Below are positions 30,791 through 42,529 of a stretch of DNA of 64,000 nucleotides, piece by piece. Position 1 is the stretch's first letter, and each line of letters begins with the position of its first letter. The translations under genes were made by a program, and so were the position numbers. The notes below the pieces were generated by a model. It was not told the origin of the DNA. It saw only the letters and a list, made by a program, of their open reading frames with translations, and ran no database searches. The DNA comes from an uncultured Paraglaciecola sp. (GTDB lineage Bacteria > Pseudomonadota > Gammaproteobacteria > Enterobacterales > Alteromonadaceae): the NCBI RefSeq assembly GCF_913020055.1, contig NZ_CAJWCF010000003.1, positions 28,292-92,291 on the forward strand, given 5' to 3'.

Positions 30791-33136
30791 ATGACTAAAA
30801 AGACCTCAGTTGATCCATGGGCGATCCGTATTGCGCAATTTATCAATCGTTTTGGTGCAGTTAAGACCAGCGTTTTATTCGTTGCAGTTACTTTGATGTT
30901 CACCTTCACAGGCACGTATTTTCTTAGAATTATTGTCAGTGACCAAGCCCACACTGAAGACTTCTTTATTGCCGTCGTATTAACTTTACTCAGCGCACCT
31001 TGGGTGTTGTGGTTTTTTAGTGAGTTAGTTAAACAACTGGAACGCTCAAGAGAAAGTCTAGCAGAGGCTGTGATTCAGCTCGAACATCTTCGAGCTGAAG
31101 ATGAGTTACTTAACCGCACTTTGCAAAATAATATCAAGCAACTTAATCATGAAATAGAGCAGCGTAAAAATGCTCAATTAGAGCGAGAAAGTGTATTTGC
31201 AGATTTAGAGCGTGAAATCACCGAAAAATCTGACAAAGAACAGCAGGCATTGCGTCTGTCTACTTTGTTGCGGTCCATAATTGATGCCTCACCAGACTTA
31301 ATTTATTACCGAAATGAAGAAGGACAGTTTGCCGGCTGTAACCGTGTTGCTGAGCAAATGACCGGTAAAACCGAACAAGAGTTAATTGGCTTAACACCAC
31401 ATCAAGTGTATGACGAAGAACTCGCTCGACAAGTGGTTGCCAGTGATCATGAAGTACTCGAAAACAACGTCAGTATTACCGAAGAGTTATGGTTACGCTT
31501 TGCCGACGGTCGTCGACGTTACTTTGAAATGCGCAAGGTTCCATTCTTTAGTGCTGACAATACTCGTCTTGGTCTACTAGCTTTTGGCCGAGATATCACC
31601 GAACGTAAACAGGCAGAGAATGCAGTAACTAAAGCCAGCAAAGATAAAACAGCTTTTATTGCCACTATCAGTCATGAATTGCGTACACCGCTAAATGGCA
31701 TTGTTGGCTTAAGCAGAATGTTACGCGACACTGATCTAACCAGTGAGCAGTTTGCCTGGGTCAGTACTATATACGCCAGTGGTATCACCTTAGGTAATAT
31801 ATTTAACGATATTATTGACTTGGACAGGCTGGATAGAGACAGACTTGAATTATCACTAAAAACCGTATCAATTAAAGATTTCACTCAGGAGCTCAGCAGT
31901 ATCATAGAGCTTTTAGCAGATGATAAAGACTTAACTTTTGTTGCACATATGGAAGAACCATTACCCGCTTTAGTAGAGGTAGATGGCACACGCTTGCGCC
32001 AAATTTTATGGAACTTATTGTTTAATGCCGTCAAGTTCACGCAAAAAGGCACGGTATCATTAGAGGTAAAGGCTGAAAATATTGATGCTGAAACCTGCAT
32101 GGTTACCTTTAAAGTATGTGACACAGGTGTGGGTATACCACAGCAAGATTTAGATAAAATTTTCGCTATGTATTATCAAGTTGACTCACCGGAACATCAA
32201 AGTGCAACAGGTACTGGTATTGGTCTGGCTATTTGCCAACAAATGGTATCTTTGATGGATGGAAAAATTAGTGTCAGCAGTGCAATAGGGGAAGGCACCT
32301 GTTTTACAGTTGACCTGCCTCTGGCGATCAGCAAAAAACCACTTCAAGTTGAAACACTAAAAGTGACTGGTTTACAAATATTGTTAGTGGAAGACATTGA
32401 GTTAAATGTGATGGTAGCTAAAGCATTATTGGAAAAACTCGGCCAATATGTTGATGTAGCTATGACAGGTAATGAAGCCATTACTATGGCACGTGACAAA
32501 CAATATGATTTAGTTTTATTGGATATTCAATTACCTGATATGAATGGTTTTGAGGTCGCCAATGTTCTGCACGAAGAGTCTTTGGTAGAACAAACCAGTA
32601 TTGTGGCCTTAACCGCAAATGTGATTAAAACTCGTCAAGAATACCTTGATAACGGTATGGACGACGTCATTGCCAAACCGGTTAAAAAGAGTCGAATTAT
32701 TGAAGTATTTAATAGTTTATTCTGCGAACAACCAAGCGTGCCTTATCAACCAGCCCCAGAGCCTAAAAAAGACCAACTGAATACTATTCTCGACTTAGAA
32801 TTGTTACAAATGTTGGTCGATACTATAGGCCATGAAATGGTGCGCACTAGCGTGAAAGTATTCCAAGAGAAAATGCCTGAATATCTGGAAATTTTGCAGA
32901 TTAGTTTAAGTGCGAATGAAAAGGACGAAGTCTGTTCTCAAGCGCATAAAATCAAAGGCGCTGCTGGATCTGTTGGTTTATCTAGGGTGCAAAAAATTGC
33001 CAATGAAATCCAGCAGGGTGACCATCCTGCATGGTGGCAAAATGTGCATGATTGGGTGGAGCAATTGAATCAGGCCGCTAGTCAGGATATGCAAAAATTA
33101 ATTAACTGGTTGAGTCAGCAAGATATAGATGACTAA
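30791..33136 (+). CDS. arcB: Aerobic respiration control hybrid sensor kinase
   Basis: TM N-terminus, PAS (SIIDASPDLIYYRNEEGQF), HisKA (ATISHELRTPLNGIVGL), HATPase, REC (LVLLDIQLPDMNGF), HPt (AHKIKGAAGSVGL); adjacent to gltBD as in enterobacteria. Confidence 0.92.
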   Translation: MTKKTSVDPWAIRIAQFINRFGAVKTSVLFVAVTLMFTFTGTYFLRIIVSDQAHTEDFFIAVVLTLLSAPWVLWFFSELVKQLERSRESLAEAVIQLEHLRAEDELLNRTLQNNIKQLNHEIEQRKNAQLERESVFADLEREITEKSDKEQQALRLSTLLRSIIDASPDLIYYRNEEGQFAGCNRVAEQMTGKTEQELIGLTPHQVYDEELARQVVASDHEVLENNVSITEELWLRFADGRRRYFEMRKVPFFSADNTRLGLLAFGRDITERKQAENAVTKASKDKTAFIATISHELRTPLNGIVGLSRMLRDTDLTSEQFAWVSTIYASGITLGNIFNDIIDLDRLDRDRLELSLKTVSIKDFTQELSSIIELLADDKDLTFVAHMEEPLPALVEVDGTRLRQILWNLLFNAVKFTQKGTVSLEVKAENIDAETCMVTFKVCDTGVGIPQQDLDKIFAMYYQVDSPEHQSATGTGIGLAICQQMVSLMDGKISVSSAIGEGTCFTVDLPLAISKKPLQVETLKVTGLQILLVEDIELNVMVAKALLEKLGQYVDVAMTGNEAITMARDKQYDLVLLDIQLPDMNGFEVANVLHEESLVEQTSIVALTANVIKTRQEYLDNGMDDVIAKPVKKSRIIEVFNSLFCEQPSVPYQPAPEPKKDQLNTILDLELLQMLVDTIGHEMVRTSVKVFQEKMPEYLEILQISLSANEKDEVCSQAHKIKGAAGSVGLSRVQKIANEIQQGDHPAWWQNVHDWVEQLNQAASQDMQKLINWLSQQDIDD

Positions 33137-33283
33137 AGCTATATTATTCTAGCTCTAAGCTAAAGCGAAGTGAGTTTATCAATAAAGATGATGTGGTTTT
33201 TATTGGTAAATTTATCAATGCAAGTACCATATTAAGTCTTAGCCATTTAAATAAATGGCAGAAAAAAATAGGTTGTAAAAGTA

Positions 33284-34333
33284 ATGTCAAAATTCGATCC
33301 GATTGATCATTCTCACCGTCGTCGCAATCCCTTAACGGGTGATTGGGTATTAGTCTCCCCACATAGGGCGAAACGCCCTTGGCAAGGCCAAGTTGAAAAA
33401 CCACAGCCAGCCGATACCCAAGCCCATGACCCAGAATGCTATTTATGTTCGGGCAATACTCGGATTAACGGTGAAGTAAATCCTACGTATGATGGCACAT
33501 TTGTATTCACTAATGACTTCGCAGCATTAATGCAAGATACTCCAGCGTCTGAGCAGTCGAATGATGATCTGTTTACACTTCAAGCTGCCAGAGGCACCAG
33601 CCGCGTTATTTGTTTTTCCCCTGAGCACAATAAAACCTTACCTGAATTATCGTTACCCGCTTTAGAAGGGGTGATTGCTACATGGCAAGAACAAGTGGCT
33701 GATTTATCGAAAGATTATGTGTGGGTGCAAGTATTTGAAAATAAAGGCGCCGCTATGGGCTGTTCTAACCCACATCCGCATGGGCAAGTTTGGGCGAATG
33801 ACTTTATTCCGAATGAAGTGGCTAAGGCCGAAACAAGCCAAAAAGCTTATTTTGATAAACATGCTAGTTCACTATTATTGGATTATGCACAAAAAGAATC
33901 AGCTGATGGTTCACGCATAGTGGTTGAAACCGAACATTGGATCGCTGTAGTGCCATATTGGGCGGCGTGGCCGTTTGAAACCTTGCTTATGCCTAAGTTC
34001 GCATGCGCTAGATTAACCGATGTTGATGCAGTCCAAAAAGCTGATTTAGCCATCGCAATTAAAAAACTCACAAGTCGATACGACAATTTGTTTCAATGTT
34101 CTTTCCCTTACTCAATGGGCTGGCACGGCGCGCCGAATAACTTAGTCTCAACTGACCACTGGCAAGTTCATGCGCATTTTTATCCGCCTTTGTTGCGCTC
34201 AGCTACAGTGCGTAAATTTATGGTGGGTTATGAAATGATGGCAGAGCCGCAAAGGGATTTAACGCCAGAGCAGGCCGCGCAAAGATTACAAGCACTGAGT
34301 GATGTGCATTACAACGAATCTAATGGAGCCTAA
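33284..34333 (+). CDS. galT: Galactose-1-phosphate uridylyltransferase
   Basis: [43 protein letters not shown] active-site motif. Confidence 0.96.
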   Translation: MSKFDPIDHSHRRRNPLTGDWVLVSPHRAKRPWQGQVEKPQPADTQAHDPECYLCSGNTRINGEVNPTYDGTFVFTNDFAALMQDTPASEQSNDDLFTLQAARGTSRVICFSPEHNKTLPELSLPALEGVIATWQEQVADLSKDYVWVQVFENKGAAMGCSNPHPHGQVWANDFIPNEVAKAETSQKAYFDKHASSLLLDYAQKESADGSRIVVETEHWIAVVPYWAAWPFETLLMPKFACARLTDVDAVQKADLAIAIKKLTSRYDNLFQCSFPYSMGWHGAPNNLVSTDHWQVHAHFYPPLLRSATVRKFMVGYEMMAEPQRDLTPEQAAQRLQALSDVHYNESNGA

Positions 34334-34337
34334 GTTT

Positions 34338-35516
34338 ATGTCTAACAATACGTCTAACATCTCGCAAAGTATGTTAACTGAACTTGATTCTGTTTTTACT
34401 CAAACATTTGGCAGCGCACCCACTCGTCATTTTCAAGCTCCGGGTAGGGTAAATCTAATTGGTGAACATACAGACTACAATGATGGTTTTGTTCTGCCTT
34501 GTGCTATTGATTACCAAACATTAGTCGCAGTCACTCCTAGAGATGATATGACCATCTCAGTGGTGGCCGTTGATTACAGTAACCAACAAGATGAGTTTTC
34601 TGTTGATAGCGAAATTGAAGTTCACCCCACACAGCTGTGGAGTAACTATGTTCGTGGTGTGGTGAAACACCTACAACTTAGAGGGCATGTATTCAAAGGT
34701 GCTAATTTGGCTATTGCTGGAAATGTGCCACAAGGAGCAGGATTAAGTTCGTCTGCTTCCTTGGAAGTGGTTATAGGTGAAATTTTTCGTAGTTTATACA
34801 ATTTGTCACTTACAAAAGCTGAAGTGGCATTAAACGGTCAAGAAGCTGAAAATCAATTTGTCGGTTGTCAGTGCGGGATCATGGATCAAATGGTCAGTGC
34901 TTGTGGTTCAAAGCTCAACGCTTTGTTATTAGATTGTCGCTCGTTAGAAACCGAGCTTATCTCTATGCCAGAAGACTTGGCGGTGATGATCATCAACTCT
35001 AATGTAAAACGTGGTTTAGTTGATAGCGAATACAATACCCGTCGCCTGCAATGTGAAGAAGCTGCGCGTATTTTGGGGCTAAAAGCGTTACGAGATATTA
35101 GTTTGCTAGAACTGCAAAATAATAAAGATAAACTGCCTGAGGTAGTTTACCGACGTGCTCATCATGTTGTATCCGATAGTGAACGTACCGTTTTAGCTGC
35201 ACAAGCACTTAGAGCAAATGATGTAGTGCAATTATCACAATTAATGGCCCAGTCTCATGTTTCCATGCGTGATGATTTTGAAATCACCGTTCCGCCAATA
35301 GATTTTGCAGTGAAAATATTAACTGAATACCTTGGTGATAAAGGTGGTGTACGTATGACAGGTGGTGGTTTTGGTGGCTGTATGGTTGCTTTAATGCCAC
35401 ACGACATGGTGGAAGGTGCGAAGTTATTAATGGCTGAGCGTTACCAAACTGAAACGGGTTATAAAGAAACTATTTATATTTGCAGTGCTAGTGATGGGGC
35501 TGGTGAGTTTAGTTAA
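34338..35516 (+). CDS. galK: Galactokinase
   Basis: [48 protein letters not shown]. Start corrected to MSNNTSN. Confidence 0.96.
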   Translation: MSNNTSNISQSMLTELDSVFTQTFGSAPTRHFQAPGRVNLIGEHTDYNDGFVLPCAIDYQTLVAVTPRDDMTISVVAVDYSNQQDEFSVDSEIEVHPTQLWSNYVRGVVKHLQLRGHVFKGANLAIAGNVPQGAGLSSSASLEVVIGEIFRSLYNLSLTKAEVALNGQEAENQFVGCQCGIMDQMVSACGSKLNALLLDCRSLETELISMPEDLAVMIINSNVKRGLVDSEYNTRRLQCEEAARILGLKALRDISLLELQNNKDKLPEVVYRRAHHVVSDSERTVLAAQALRANDVVQLSQLMAQSHVSMRDDFEITVPPIDFAVKILTEYLGDKGGVRMTGGGFGGCMVALMPHDMVEGAKLLMAERYQTETGYKETIYICSASDGAGEFS

Positions 35517-35527
35517 CCAGAGCTGGA

Positions 35528-35557
35528 CGGTATGGCTTATACCGAGTTCAGTTTTTT
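35528..35557 (+). terminator. Intrinsic terminator of galTK
   Basis: CGGTAT-GGCTT-ATACCG, then TTTTTTT; overlaps the 3' end of the convergent EamA gene. Confidence 0.65.
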
Positions 35558-36408
35558 TGTTTCGCTAGGATCACCAACAAAATTCCACCTAATATGAAGC
35601 AGGCAGACACTGCGAGATGAAAATCTATCGGTTCTGCTATTAACAACACACCACCTAGTGCAGCCCAAATAGGAACGGATAATTGGCTGGCTGCTGCAAT
35701 GCTAGGTTTTAAATGTGGTAACACCGCGTACCACACCGAATAGCCGACCCCAGAGGCTAGAGCACCAGAGCCGATAGTGTAAAACCAGCCTTGTGCACTC
35801 ATCTGTAGCCCAGTGGTTAAATAGACCCCAGCTAAAACGATAAATACAATTGGTAATAGCCGAATAAAGTTGCTTGCAGTGTCTAACAGAGGTTGCCTAG
35901 ACTTTACCCCTATTAAGCTATACATGCCCCAAGCTACTCCTGCAGCACTCATTAATATACAACCGATTAAGCTAGGTTTTTCCAGCTCTGGATAAACAAA
36001 ATATAAAAAGCCAAGGAGTGACACACTTATGCCTACTAGTTCTTGTTTTCTCATTTTAACGCCTATTAACCAACCTCTGAACAACATAGTAAATTGCACA
36101 CAAGCGAATAAAATTAGTGCGCCAGTTGCCGTGCCTAAAGTTACATAAGCGTAAGAAAACCCAGCAGCATATACAAATAAATAGAAGGCACCTGAATAAC
36201 TGCCAAAATTGGTTATTTTCCTGAAGTTCGTTTTGTTTTTGAGCGTGGCTATAAATGCCAAAGTGATCGCCGCAGATAATAATCTAATAGCGGTGAAATC
36301 TGCTGGTTGCACTTGTTCGGTGTTAAGCGCTAAGCGACATAGAACGGAGTTGGCTGCAAAAGCAAAGAGTGAAACAAGGGTAAATAAAATCGTTTGAAAG
36401 GTAGTCAC
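35548..36408 (-). CDS. DMT superfamily (EamA-like) transporter
   Basis: About ten predicted TM segments in two EamA-like repeats (SVLCRLALNTEQVQPADFTAIRLLSA...; SGVGYSVWYAVLPHLKPSIAAASQLSVPIWAALGGVLLIAEP). Confidence 0.88.
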   Translation of the reverse strand: MTTFQTILFTLVSLFAFAANSVLCRLALNTEQVQPADFTAIRLLSAAITLAFIATLKNKTNFRKITNFGSYSGAFYLFVYAAGFSYAYVTLGTATGALILFACVQFTMLFRGWLIGVKMRKQELVGISVSLLGFLYFVYPELEKPSLIGCILMSAAGVAWGMYSLIGVKSRQPLLDTASNFIRLLPIVFIVLAGVYLTTGLQMSAQGWFYTIGSGALASGVGYSVWYAVLPHLKPSIAAASQLSVPIWAALGGVLLIAEPIDFHLAVSACFILGGILLVILAKQKN

Positions 36409-36414
36409 TACTAT

Positions 36415-37770
36415 CTAGATCAATAACCATGTGGCGGTGCCCAAAAAGGCAAATATACCGACTACATCAGTAATAGTGGTTAAAATTACGCTGCCCGCCA
36501 ATGCAGGGTCAATTTTTAATTTTTTCATTATAATTGGCAAACTTGCACCGGCGAGGCCTGCGGCAACCATATTGATCATCATTGCAAAAGCGATGACTGC
36601 ACCTAACATTAGATCTTGTTTCCAAATGGCAATGACCGACGCTATTAGCACTGACCATATCACGCCATTTAAAAAACCTATGGCCAATTCTTTACTGATT
36701 AACCATCTTGCGTTAGCCGAGCTCACATGTCCTAGAGCCATACCACGAATAACTAGGGTAAGGGTTTGATTACCCGCCACGCCACCCATACTTGGGACTA
36801 TGGTGTTGAGAATGGCTAACACAGCTAGTTGACTTAATGTGGCTTCAAATAAATCACTTACTGCTGCAGCCATTAAGGCAGTAAGTAAATTAACACCCAA
36901 CCAAATTGAACGGCGCTGAGTACTTTTAACAACAGGGGCGAAGGTATCTTCTTCATCGTCTAAACCAGCCATACTCATCATTGAGTGTTCGGCGTCTTCG
37001 CGAATAATGTCAACTACATCATCAATGGTAATACGACCCAATAATTTGTTATTTTCATCAACAACTGGAGCAGACAACCAGTTATAACGTTCAAACAAAC
37101 TAGCGACTTCGTTATCCATCATATTGGCAGGAATCGCTTCTGAGTCTTTAATTAACGATTCTATTGGTGTGTCAGCAGCGGAAGTGATGAGTCGAGTAAG
37201 TGCCACACCACCCATTAGTTTATCTTCGCGATCCACCACATATAAGGTGTCTGTGTGTTCGGGCATATCCCCTTTAAGGCGCAGGTATCGCAAGATCACA
37301 TCGACATTAATGCCAGGGCGAAGCGTAATGGCATCCGTGTTCATAATAAAACCAGCGGTTTCGTCACCGTAAGACAATCCAAGTTCGGCACGTATCCGAT
37401 CTTGCTCCTCCATGGCAGCCAATAGCTCTTGAGCAATCTCTTGCGGTAAACCACGCAAGGTATCAACTAGGTTATCGGTGTCCATCTCTTCTAGGACATC
37501 AGCAACCCTTTCAGGTAGCATTTTTCTGATAATGCCATTACGTACATCATCGGAAAGCTCTTCAAGTACTTCACTGTAGAGATCAGGTGGTATAAGTTGC
37601 CAAATATCCAAGCGATTGCGGCTGCGGCTGGATTCCAAAAGCAAGGCAAGATCACCAGGCTGCAACTGATGCAGCATTTCTTTGGCGAGCTCTGTTTGAC
37701 CACTACCTAATGCTTCATTTATGTCATGAAGTTGGTTGTTGCTGCTTTTGGCTTCGAAGGTACTAGGCAT
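36415..37770 (-). CDS. mgtE: Magnesium transporter MgtE
   Basis: N-terminal MgtE domain, tandem CBS, C-terminal TM domain with PSMGGVAGNQTLTLVIRGMALG. Confidence 0.93.
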   Translation of the reverse strand: MPSTFEAKSSNNQLHDINEALGSGQTELAKEMLHQLQPGDLALLLESSRSRNRLDIWQLIPPDLYSEVLEELSDDVRNGIIRKMLPERVADVLEEMDTDNLVDTLRGLPQEIAQELLAAMEEQDRIRAELGLSYGDETAGFIMNTDAITLRPGINVDVILRYLRLKGDMPEHTDTLYVVDREDKLMGGVALTRLITSAADTPIESLIKDSEAIPANMMDNEVASLFERYNWLSAPVVDENNKLLGRITIDDVVDIIREDAEHSMMSMAGLDDEEDTFAPVVKSTQRRSIWLGVNLLTALMAAAVSDLFEATLSQLAVLAILNTIVPSMGGVAGNQTLTLVIRGMALGHVSSANARWLISKELAIGFLNGVIWSVLIASVIAIWKQDLMLGAVIAFAMMINMVAAGLAGASLPIIMKKLKIDPALAGSVILTTITDVVGIFAFLGTATWLLI

Positions 37771-37878
37771 GGTTCAGATAAACTTACTCGTTAAAACAAA
37801 ATAGGGGTGTAGACCTTTGGTAATTCAGCAGAGACTGTGGCCATTAACATTACCTCACTAGTTTAATCTATGCTCTCG

Positions 37879-37936
37879 TTTTGGTCAGTACATATTTCAC
37901 CCTTAGAGCGTGAAATATACAGAGCAGTGACTAAAA
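37879..37936. promoter_or_regulatory. Nested inverted repeat in the mgtE upstream region
   Basis: Inner ATATTTCAC (37892-37900) / GTGAAATAT (37910-37918); outer TTTTGGTCA (37879-37887) / TGACTAAAA (37928-37936), pairing with one G.U. Confidence 0.5.
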
Positions 37937-38197
37937 GATAATAATGTTGATTTGTTATTTTAGGATATTGCACCAAGCCTACGAGACTTTTCGGACAATG
38001 CTATCAATACCTGCCTAGCGCCCTATAACGCAGGCAAATTTACTATGAGTTAAACGGTTTTTAATATGTTTGTGCGAAGCGTAAGGTTAGGCTTCTTTGA
38101 TGATAGTTATTTCGATCTGATAGACAGCGGAAACACTGGATAGCTAGGGCAAGTCGTGGCTTTTAATAAACCTAAATTTCTACTTCAAGTTTAGTTA

Positions 38198-38473
38198 CTA
38201 CTCTTGCTCATTAAAACGAGTGGCGATTAATATTTCAACAGCTTCTAACGCAGCCTCTGCATCTTTTCCTTCACTCACAACTTTTACTTCTTTACCTTGG
38301 TGACTCTCGAGCATCATTAAGCCCAATACACTATTGGCTGAGGCTTGTTTATCACCTTGATGTAAGGTGATTTCAGCTTCAAATTTATTGGTTAACTGAA
38401 CAAGTTGGGTGGCAGCCCGCGCATGCAGGCCTAACTTATTAACGATAACTACTGTTCTTTCGAAGCTAGGCAT
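38198..38473 (-). CDS. ptsO: HPr-family phosphocarrier protein (NPr)
   Basis: NKLGLHARAATQLVQLTNKF HPr active site; GLMMLESHQGKEV; rpoN cluster context. Confidence 0.92.
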   Translation of the reverse strand: MPSFERTVVIVNKLGLHARAATQLVQLTNKFEAEITLHQGDKQASANSVLGLMMLESHQGKEVKVVSEGKDAEAALEAVEILIATRFNEQE

Positions 38474-38491
38474 AAGTTCAGTGCACCTTAA

Positions 38492-39337
38492 TTAGCGATT
38501 CAATTCGCGATGGCGAATTTGTACATCTGGGTGCGAATCACTAAAGGTTTTGGCTAAAATTTCGGTCACATAAACGGATCTATGTTGGCCGCCTGTACAA
38601 CCAATAGCGACTGTTACGTAACTGCGATTATTCCGCTCTAAATGGGGTAACCAAGTCGAAATTAGATTTTGAATTTGCCAAATAAACTTAGTGACTATAG
38701 GTTGTGAACCTAAAAATATCTGCACTGGGGCGTCTAACCCTGTTAGGTGTTTAAGGTCAGGTTCCCAGTGAGGATTGGGTAAAAAGCGACCGTCAAATAC
38801 GTAATCTGCGTCTTTGGGTATGCCGTGTTTAAAACCAAAGGATTCGAATACTAAGACCAGTCTAGAGCTTTTTTTACCTAGAATACGTTCACGTACTAGT
38901 TCAGCAAGCTGGTGGACGGATAATTGGTCTGTATCTAAATAAAGATCGGCACGTTCAGCAATAGGTGCTAGTAGTTCACTTTCAGCTCGAATAGCAGCTG
39001 ACAATGACTTGTTTTGTTTAGACAAGGGATGTAAACGTCTCGTTTCGCTAAAACGTCTAATCAATACGTCATCGCTAGCATCAAGATAAAGTATGGTCAT
39101 GTCCCACGTGGAGGGTAGGTAATCTAAGATTTCTACTAACTCGTTAGGATTCTTGGGTAAGTTTCGAACATCGATACTAACGGCAACTTGGTCGTATTCA
39201 TCTACCACAGTGTGAGTCAGTGTAGGTAAAAGATTAACTGGGATATTGTCTACGCAATAATAACCAAGATCCTCAAGCGCGCGCAGCACTATTGATTTAC
39301 CGGAGCCAGATCGGCCACTAATAATGATAAGTTTCAT
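38492..39337 (-). CDS. rapZ: RNase adapter protein
   Basis: IISGRSGSGKSIVLRALEDLGYYCVDNIPVNLLP; FGFKHGIPKDADYVFDGRFLPNPHW; IGCTGGQHRSVYV. Confidence 0.96.
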   Translation of the reverse strand: MKLIIISGRSGSGKSIVLRALEDLGYYCVDNIPVNLLPTLTHTVVDEYDQVAVSIDVRNLPKNPNELVEILDYLPSTWDMTILYLDASDDVLIRRFSETRRLHPLSKQNKSLSAAIRAESELLAPIAERADLYLDTDQLSVHQLAELVRERILGKKSSRLVLVFESFGFKHGIPKDADYVFDGRFLPNPHWEPDLKHLTGLDAPVQIFLGSQPIVTKFIWQIQNLISTWLPHLERNNRSYVTVAIGCTGGQHRSVYVTEILAKTFSDSHPDVQIRHRELNR

Positions 39338-39781
39338 TTAGCTTATTGCCTCAAATAATTCTTGATCTGTTTTAGCGTTGCGCATTTTGCTCAATGTGTC
39401 TTTATTGTTAAGTTTAGTGGCAATAGCTGACAAGGTACCTAAATGTTCTGATGCTTTATTTTCGGGTACCAAAATGGCAAAAAAGATATCAACTGGCGCG
39501 TTATCTATAGCGTCATAGTCAATTGGTTGTTCACTGGTAACCACAATAGCCATAACATTTTCTAGATCTTTAAGGCGACCATGTGGCAGAGCAATGCCAT
39601 TGCCAATACCCGTGCTGCCCATTTTTTCTCTGCATATAAGGCTAGACAAAATAGTGGCTTGATCGATATCCATTAAATATTGATTAGCTATTTGACTGAT
39701 GAGTTCAAGTACTCGTTTTTTACTGGTGCCCTGAACTGCACATAAAGCGCAGTCAGGGTGAAGGATATCTTTAATTTCCAT
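39338..39781 (-). CDS. ptsN: PTS IIA-like nitrogen regulatory protein
   Basis: EKMGSTGIGNGIALPHGRL; rpoN cluster context. Confidence 0.95.
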   Translation of the reverse strand: MEIKDILHPDCALCAVQGTSKKRVLELISQIANQYLMDIDQATILSSLICREKMGSTGIGNGIALPHGRLKDLENVMAIVVTSEQPIDYDAIDNAPVDIFFAILVPENKASEHLGTLSAIATKLNNKDTLSKMRNAKTDQELFEAIS

Positions 39782-39815
39782 TATGGATTCTATTTTTGGT
39801 TAATCGTTGACGTAA

Positions 39816-40103
39816 TTAATGACGTTTAATTTTTTCCTTGTGCTTAATCACTTGTCGGTCAAGTTTATCGATTAAAGCATCTATTGCTGCATACATATCT
39901 GCGTGTTCAGATGTAGCAAACACCTCTGTTCCACTGAGATGTAAAGTGGCTTCAGCTATTTGTTGAAGCTTTTCCACTTTTAAGATCACATGTACATTGT
40001 TGATATGATCAAAATGTCGTTCAAGTTTGGTAAATTTTGTATCGACGTAGTCTCTTAGAGAATCTGTAATATCTACATGATGACCGGTAAGGTTAATTTG
40101 CAT
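39816..40103 (-). CDS. hpf: Ribosome hibernation promoting factor
   Basis: MQINLTGHHVDITDSLRDYVDTKFTKLERHFDHI. Confidence 0.95.
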   Translation of the reverse strand: MQINLTGHHVDITDSLRDYVDTKFTKLERHFDHINNVHVILKVEKLQQIAEATLHLSGTEVFATSEHADMYAAIDALIDKLDRQVIKHKEKIKRH

Positions 40104-40128
40104 ATCGCCTCTTCCTTCTTCAATTCGC

Positions 40129-41622
40129 CTAGAGCAGGCTCTTACGTTGGTTGGACGGTGGAATCATTAATGATTCCCGGTATTTTGCTATTGTTCGCCG
40201 CGCCACCATAATGCCTTGGTCGGCCAACAATTGGGCAATCTTGCTGTCACTTAAAGGTTTACTCGGTTTTTCTGCTGCCACTAACTTTTTAATCAGTGCT
40301 CTGATCGCGGTTGATGAACATTCTCCGCCAACATCAGTAGCTACATGGCTTGAGAAGAAATACTTCAACTCAAAAATACCTCTTGGTGTATGCATGTATT
40401 TCTGGGTGGTGACCCGTGAAATAGTGGATTCGTGCATATCTACCATTTCAGCGACATCGTTCAACACCATTGGTCTCATCATTTCTGGACCGTGTTCAAA
40501 AAATCCCATTTGCTGCTGCACTATACAGTTGGACACCTTAAGTAGCGTTTCGTTGCGACTTTCGACACTTTTTATAAACCACTTGGCTTCTTGTAAATGT
40601 GAACGAATAAATTGGCTGTCTGAAGTGTTTTTAACGCTTTTACTCATCGCCGCATATTGCTGATTCACATTGAGTTTTGGCAAACTATCTGGGTTAAGTT
40701 CAACTGTCCATCGACCATTCTTTTTGGCCACTGATACATCTGGGATCACGTATTCAGATTCACCTGTGACAATGGCTGTGCCGGGTCTAGGATTTAGAGT
40801 TTGCAACAAACGCATGGCTTCGCGCAATTCTTCTTCTTTGAGGCGCGTTTTACGCATAAGCGTACGGTAGTCTTTGCTGCCAATAAGGTCGCAGTAATCG
40901 GTAATGAGCATCTTGGCTTCTTCTAACCAAGGTGTGTCTGGCGCAAATTGTCGTAGTTGTATCAATAAACATTCTTGTGCACTGCGTGCGCCCGATCCAA
41001 TGGGATCAAACATCTGAATACGCTTAAGTACTACTGCAACTTCATCCAAATCAATATCTTCGTCATCCATACTTGCTAGTACTTCTTCGATACTGATTGT
41101 CAAATAACCTGCTTCATCGATAGAGTCGATAATTGCCATCGCTATTGCAATATCGGTATCGCTAAAATGGGTTAAACGCATTTGCCAAAGCAAATGGTCT
41201 TGAATGTTGTCTGTAGTTTCGCCTTGAAATACTTGGTCGTCGTCGCCTGCAGAGCCAGCACTGCTCATTGATGCTGGGGCTGATGAAGCACTGAGGTATT
41301 CATCCCAAGTACTGTCTAGAGGTAAATCTTCTGGTATGTCATTGTTTTGCAGGGCATCGCCGCTTTCGACACTGTCTGCATTGACTTCACTTTGCTCGAT
41401 AGTGTTATCTTTGCTGTCTGCACTGTGGTTAGTTTCAAGTGCCTTTTCGCCGTTACCGCTATCATTTTGTTCGTCTACTTCTAACAAGGGATTAGAATCA
41501 AGGGCTTCTTGAATTTCAGTTTGTAAATCCAAAGTAGACAACTGCAAAAGCTTAATCGCTTGTTGCAGTTGCGGTGTCATTGTAAGTTGTTGGCTAAATC
41601 TTAACTGTAAAGAGGGTTTCAT
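40129..41622 (-). CDS. rpoN: RNA polymerase sigma-54 factor
   Basis: [46 protein letters not shown]-type HTH; RpoN box [16 protein letters not shown]. Confidence 0.97.
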   Translation of the reverse strand: MKPSLQLRFSQQLTMTPQLQQAIKLLQLSTLDLQTEIQEALDSNPLLEVDEQNDSGNGEKALETNHSADSKDNTIEQSEVNADSVESGDALQNNDIPEDLPLDSTWDEYLSASSAPASMSSAGSAGDDDQVFQGETTDNIQDHLLWQMRLTHFSDTDIAIAMAIIDSIDEAGYLTISIEEVLASMDDEDIDLDEVAVVLKRIQMFDPIGSGARSAQECLLIQLRQFAPDTPWLEEAKMLITDYCDLIGSKDYRTLMRKTRLKEEELREAMRLLQTLNPRPGTAIVTGESEYVIPDVSVAKKNGRWTVELNPDSLPKLNVNQQYAAMSKSVKNTSDSQFIRSHLQEAKWFIKSVESRNETLLKVSNCIVQQQMGFFEHGPEMMRPMVLNDVAEMVDMHESTISRVTTQKYMHTPRGIFELKYFFSSHVATDVGGECSSTAIRALIKKLVAAEKPSKPLSDSKIAQLLADQGIMVARRTIAKYRESLMIPPSNQRKSLL

Positions 41623-41803
41623 TCACTTCTTATGTTTAATCTGTTGTTGTTGTTATAAACCGAGTTAAACTCTTCATTCTAGAAATTACAGCTATGTTGT
41701 CGACGTTGTCCTACCTCAATCATACGTATACTAAATACTCATGAAGTCGCGTGCTTGACGGCTTTGCTGAAATCCCAATAATTTGAATTAATCTTGAATC
41801 TAA

Positions 41804-42529
41804 CTATAGCTTGAATTGTTCACCTAGGTATACATCTCTTACACGCTGATCACTTAAAACTTGTTCTGAGGTGCCAGATGCTATCAATTCGCCATGACTA
41901 ACTATATATGCTTTTTCACAAACGTCTAAAGTTTCGCGTACATTATGATCGGTAATTAATACACCGAGACCTCTATCTCGCAAGTGCTGAATTATTTTTT
42001 TTATGTCGTTAACCGAAATAGGATCGACTCCAGCAAAGGGTTCGTCTAACAATATAAACTCTGGATCAGCTGCTAATGCCCGGGCAATTTCTACTCTTCT
42101 ACGTTCGCCTCCAGACAAACTCATACCTAAACTATTACGAATATGGTTGATATTAAATTCGTCTAACAGTGAGTCGGCTTGTAGTTCTCGTTGTTCTTTG
42201 GATAACTCTTTTCGGGTTTGTAAAATCGCCATTAGATTTTGATACACAGTTAACTTTCTGAATATCGATGCTTCTTGTGGTAAATAACCTATGCCTTGCC
42301 TTGCTCGCACATGCATCGGTTGCAGCGTCAGGTTTTGTTGGTCAATAAAAATGTCACCTTTATCTAAAGGTACTAGACCAACAATCATATAAAATGTGGT
42401 GGTTTTGCCTGCGCCATTTGGCCCTAATAAACCGACTATTTGGCCGGTCTCTACTTCAATGCTGACATCACGCACTACTTGTCTCGATTTATAAGACTTG
42501 GCTAAGTGTGAGGCTTTTAATATTGCCAT
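41804..42529 (-). CDS. lptB: LPS export ABC transporter ATP-binding protein
   Basis: [35 protein letters not shown]; rpoN-kds context. Confidence 0.96.
   Translation of the reverse strand: MAILKASHLAKSYKSRQVVRDVSIEVETGQIVGLLGPNGAGKTTTFYMIVGLVPLDKGDIFIDQQNLTLQPMHVRARQGIGYLPQEASIFRKLTVYQNLMAILQTRKELSKEQRELQADSLLDEFNINHIRNSLGMSLSGGERRRVEIARALAADPEFILLDEPFAGVDPISVNDIKKIIQHLRDRGLGVLITDHNVRETLDVCEKAYIVSHGELIASGTSEQVLSDQRVRDVYLGEQFKL

Noticed and set aside
33137-33283. Open frame just upstream of galT (SKLKRSEFINKDDVVFIGKFINAS...)
   Set aside because: No good start codon and it runs into galT in another frame; probably chance
38015-38040. CCTGC...GCAGG inverted repeat downstream of ptsO
   Set aside because: Short arms and a long loop; within chance expectation
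36431-40870. Plus-strand ORFs (e.g. 112 aa at 36431, 170 aa at 40151) opposite mgtE and rpoN
   Set aside because: Antisense to complete core genes
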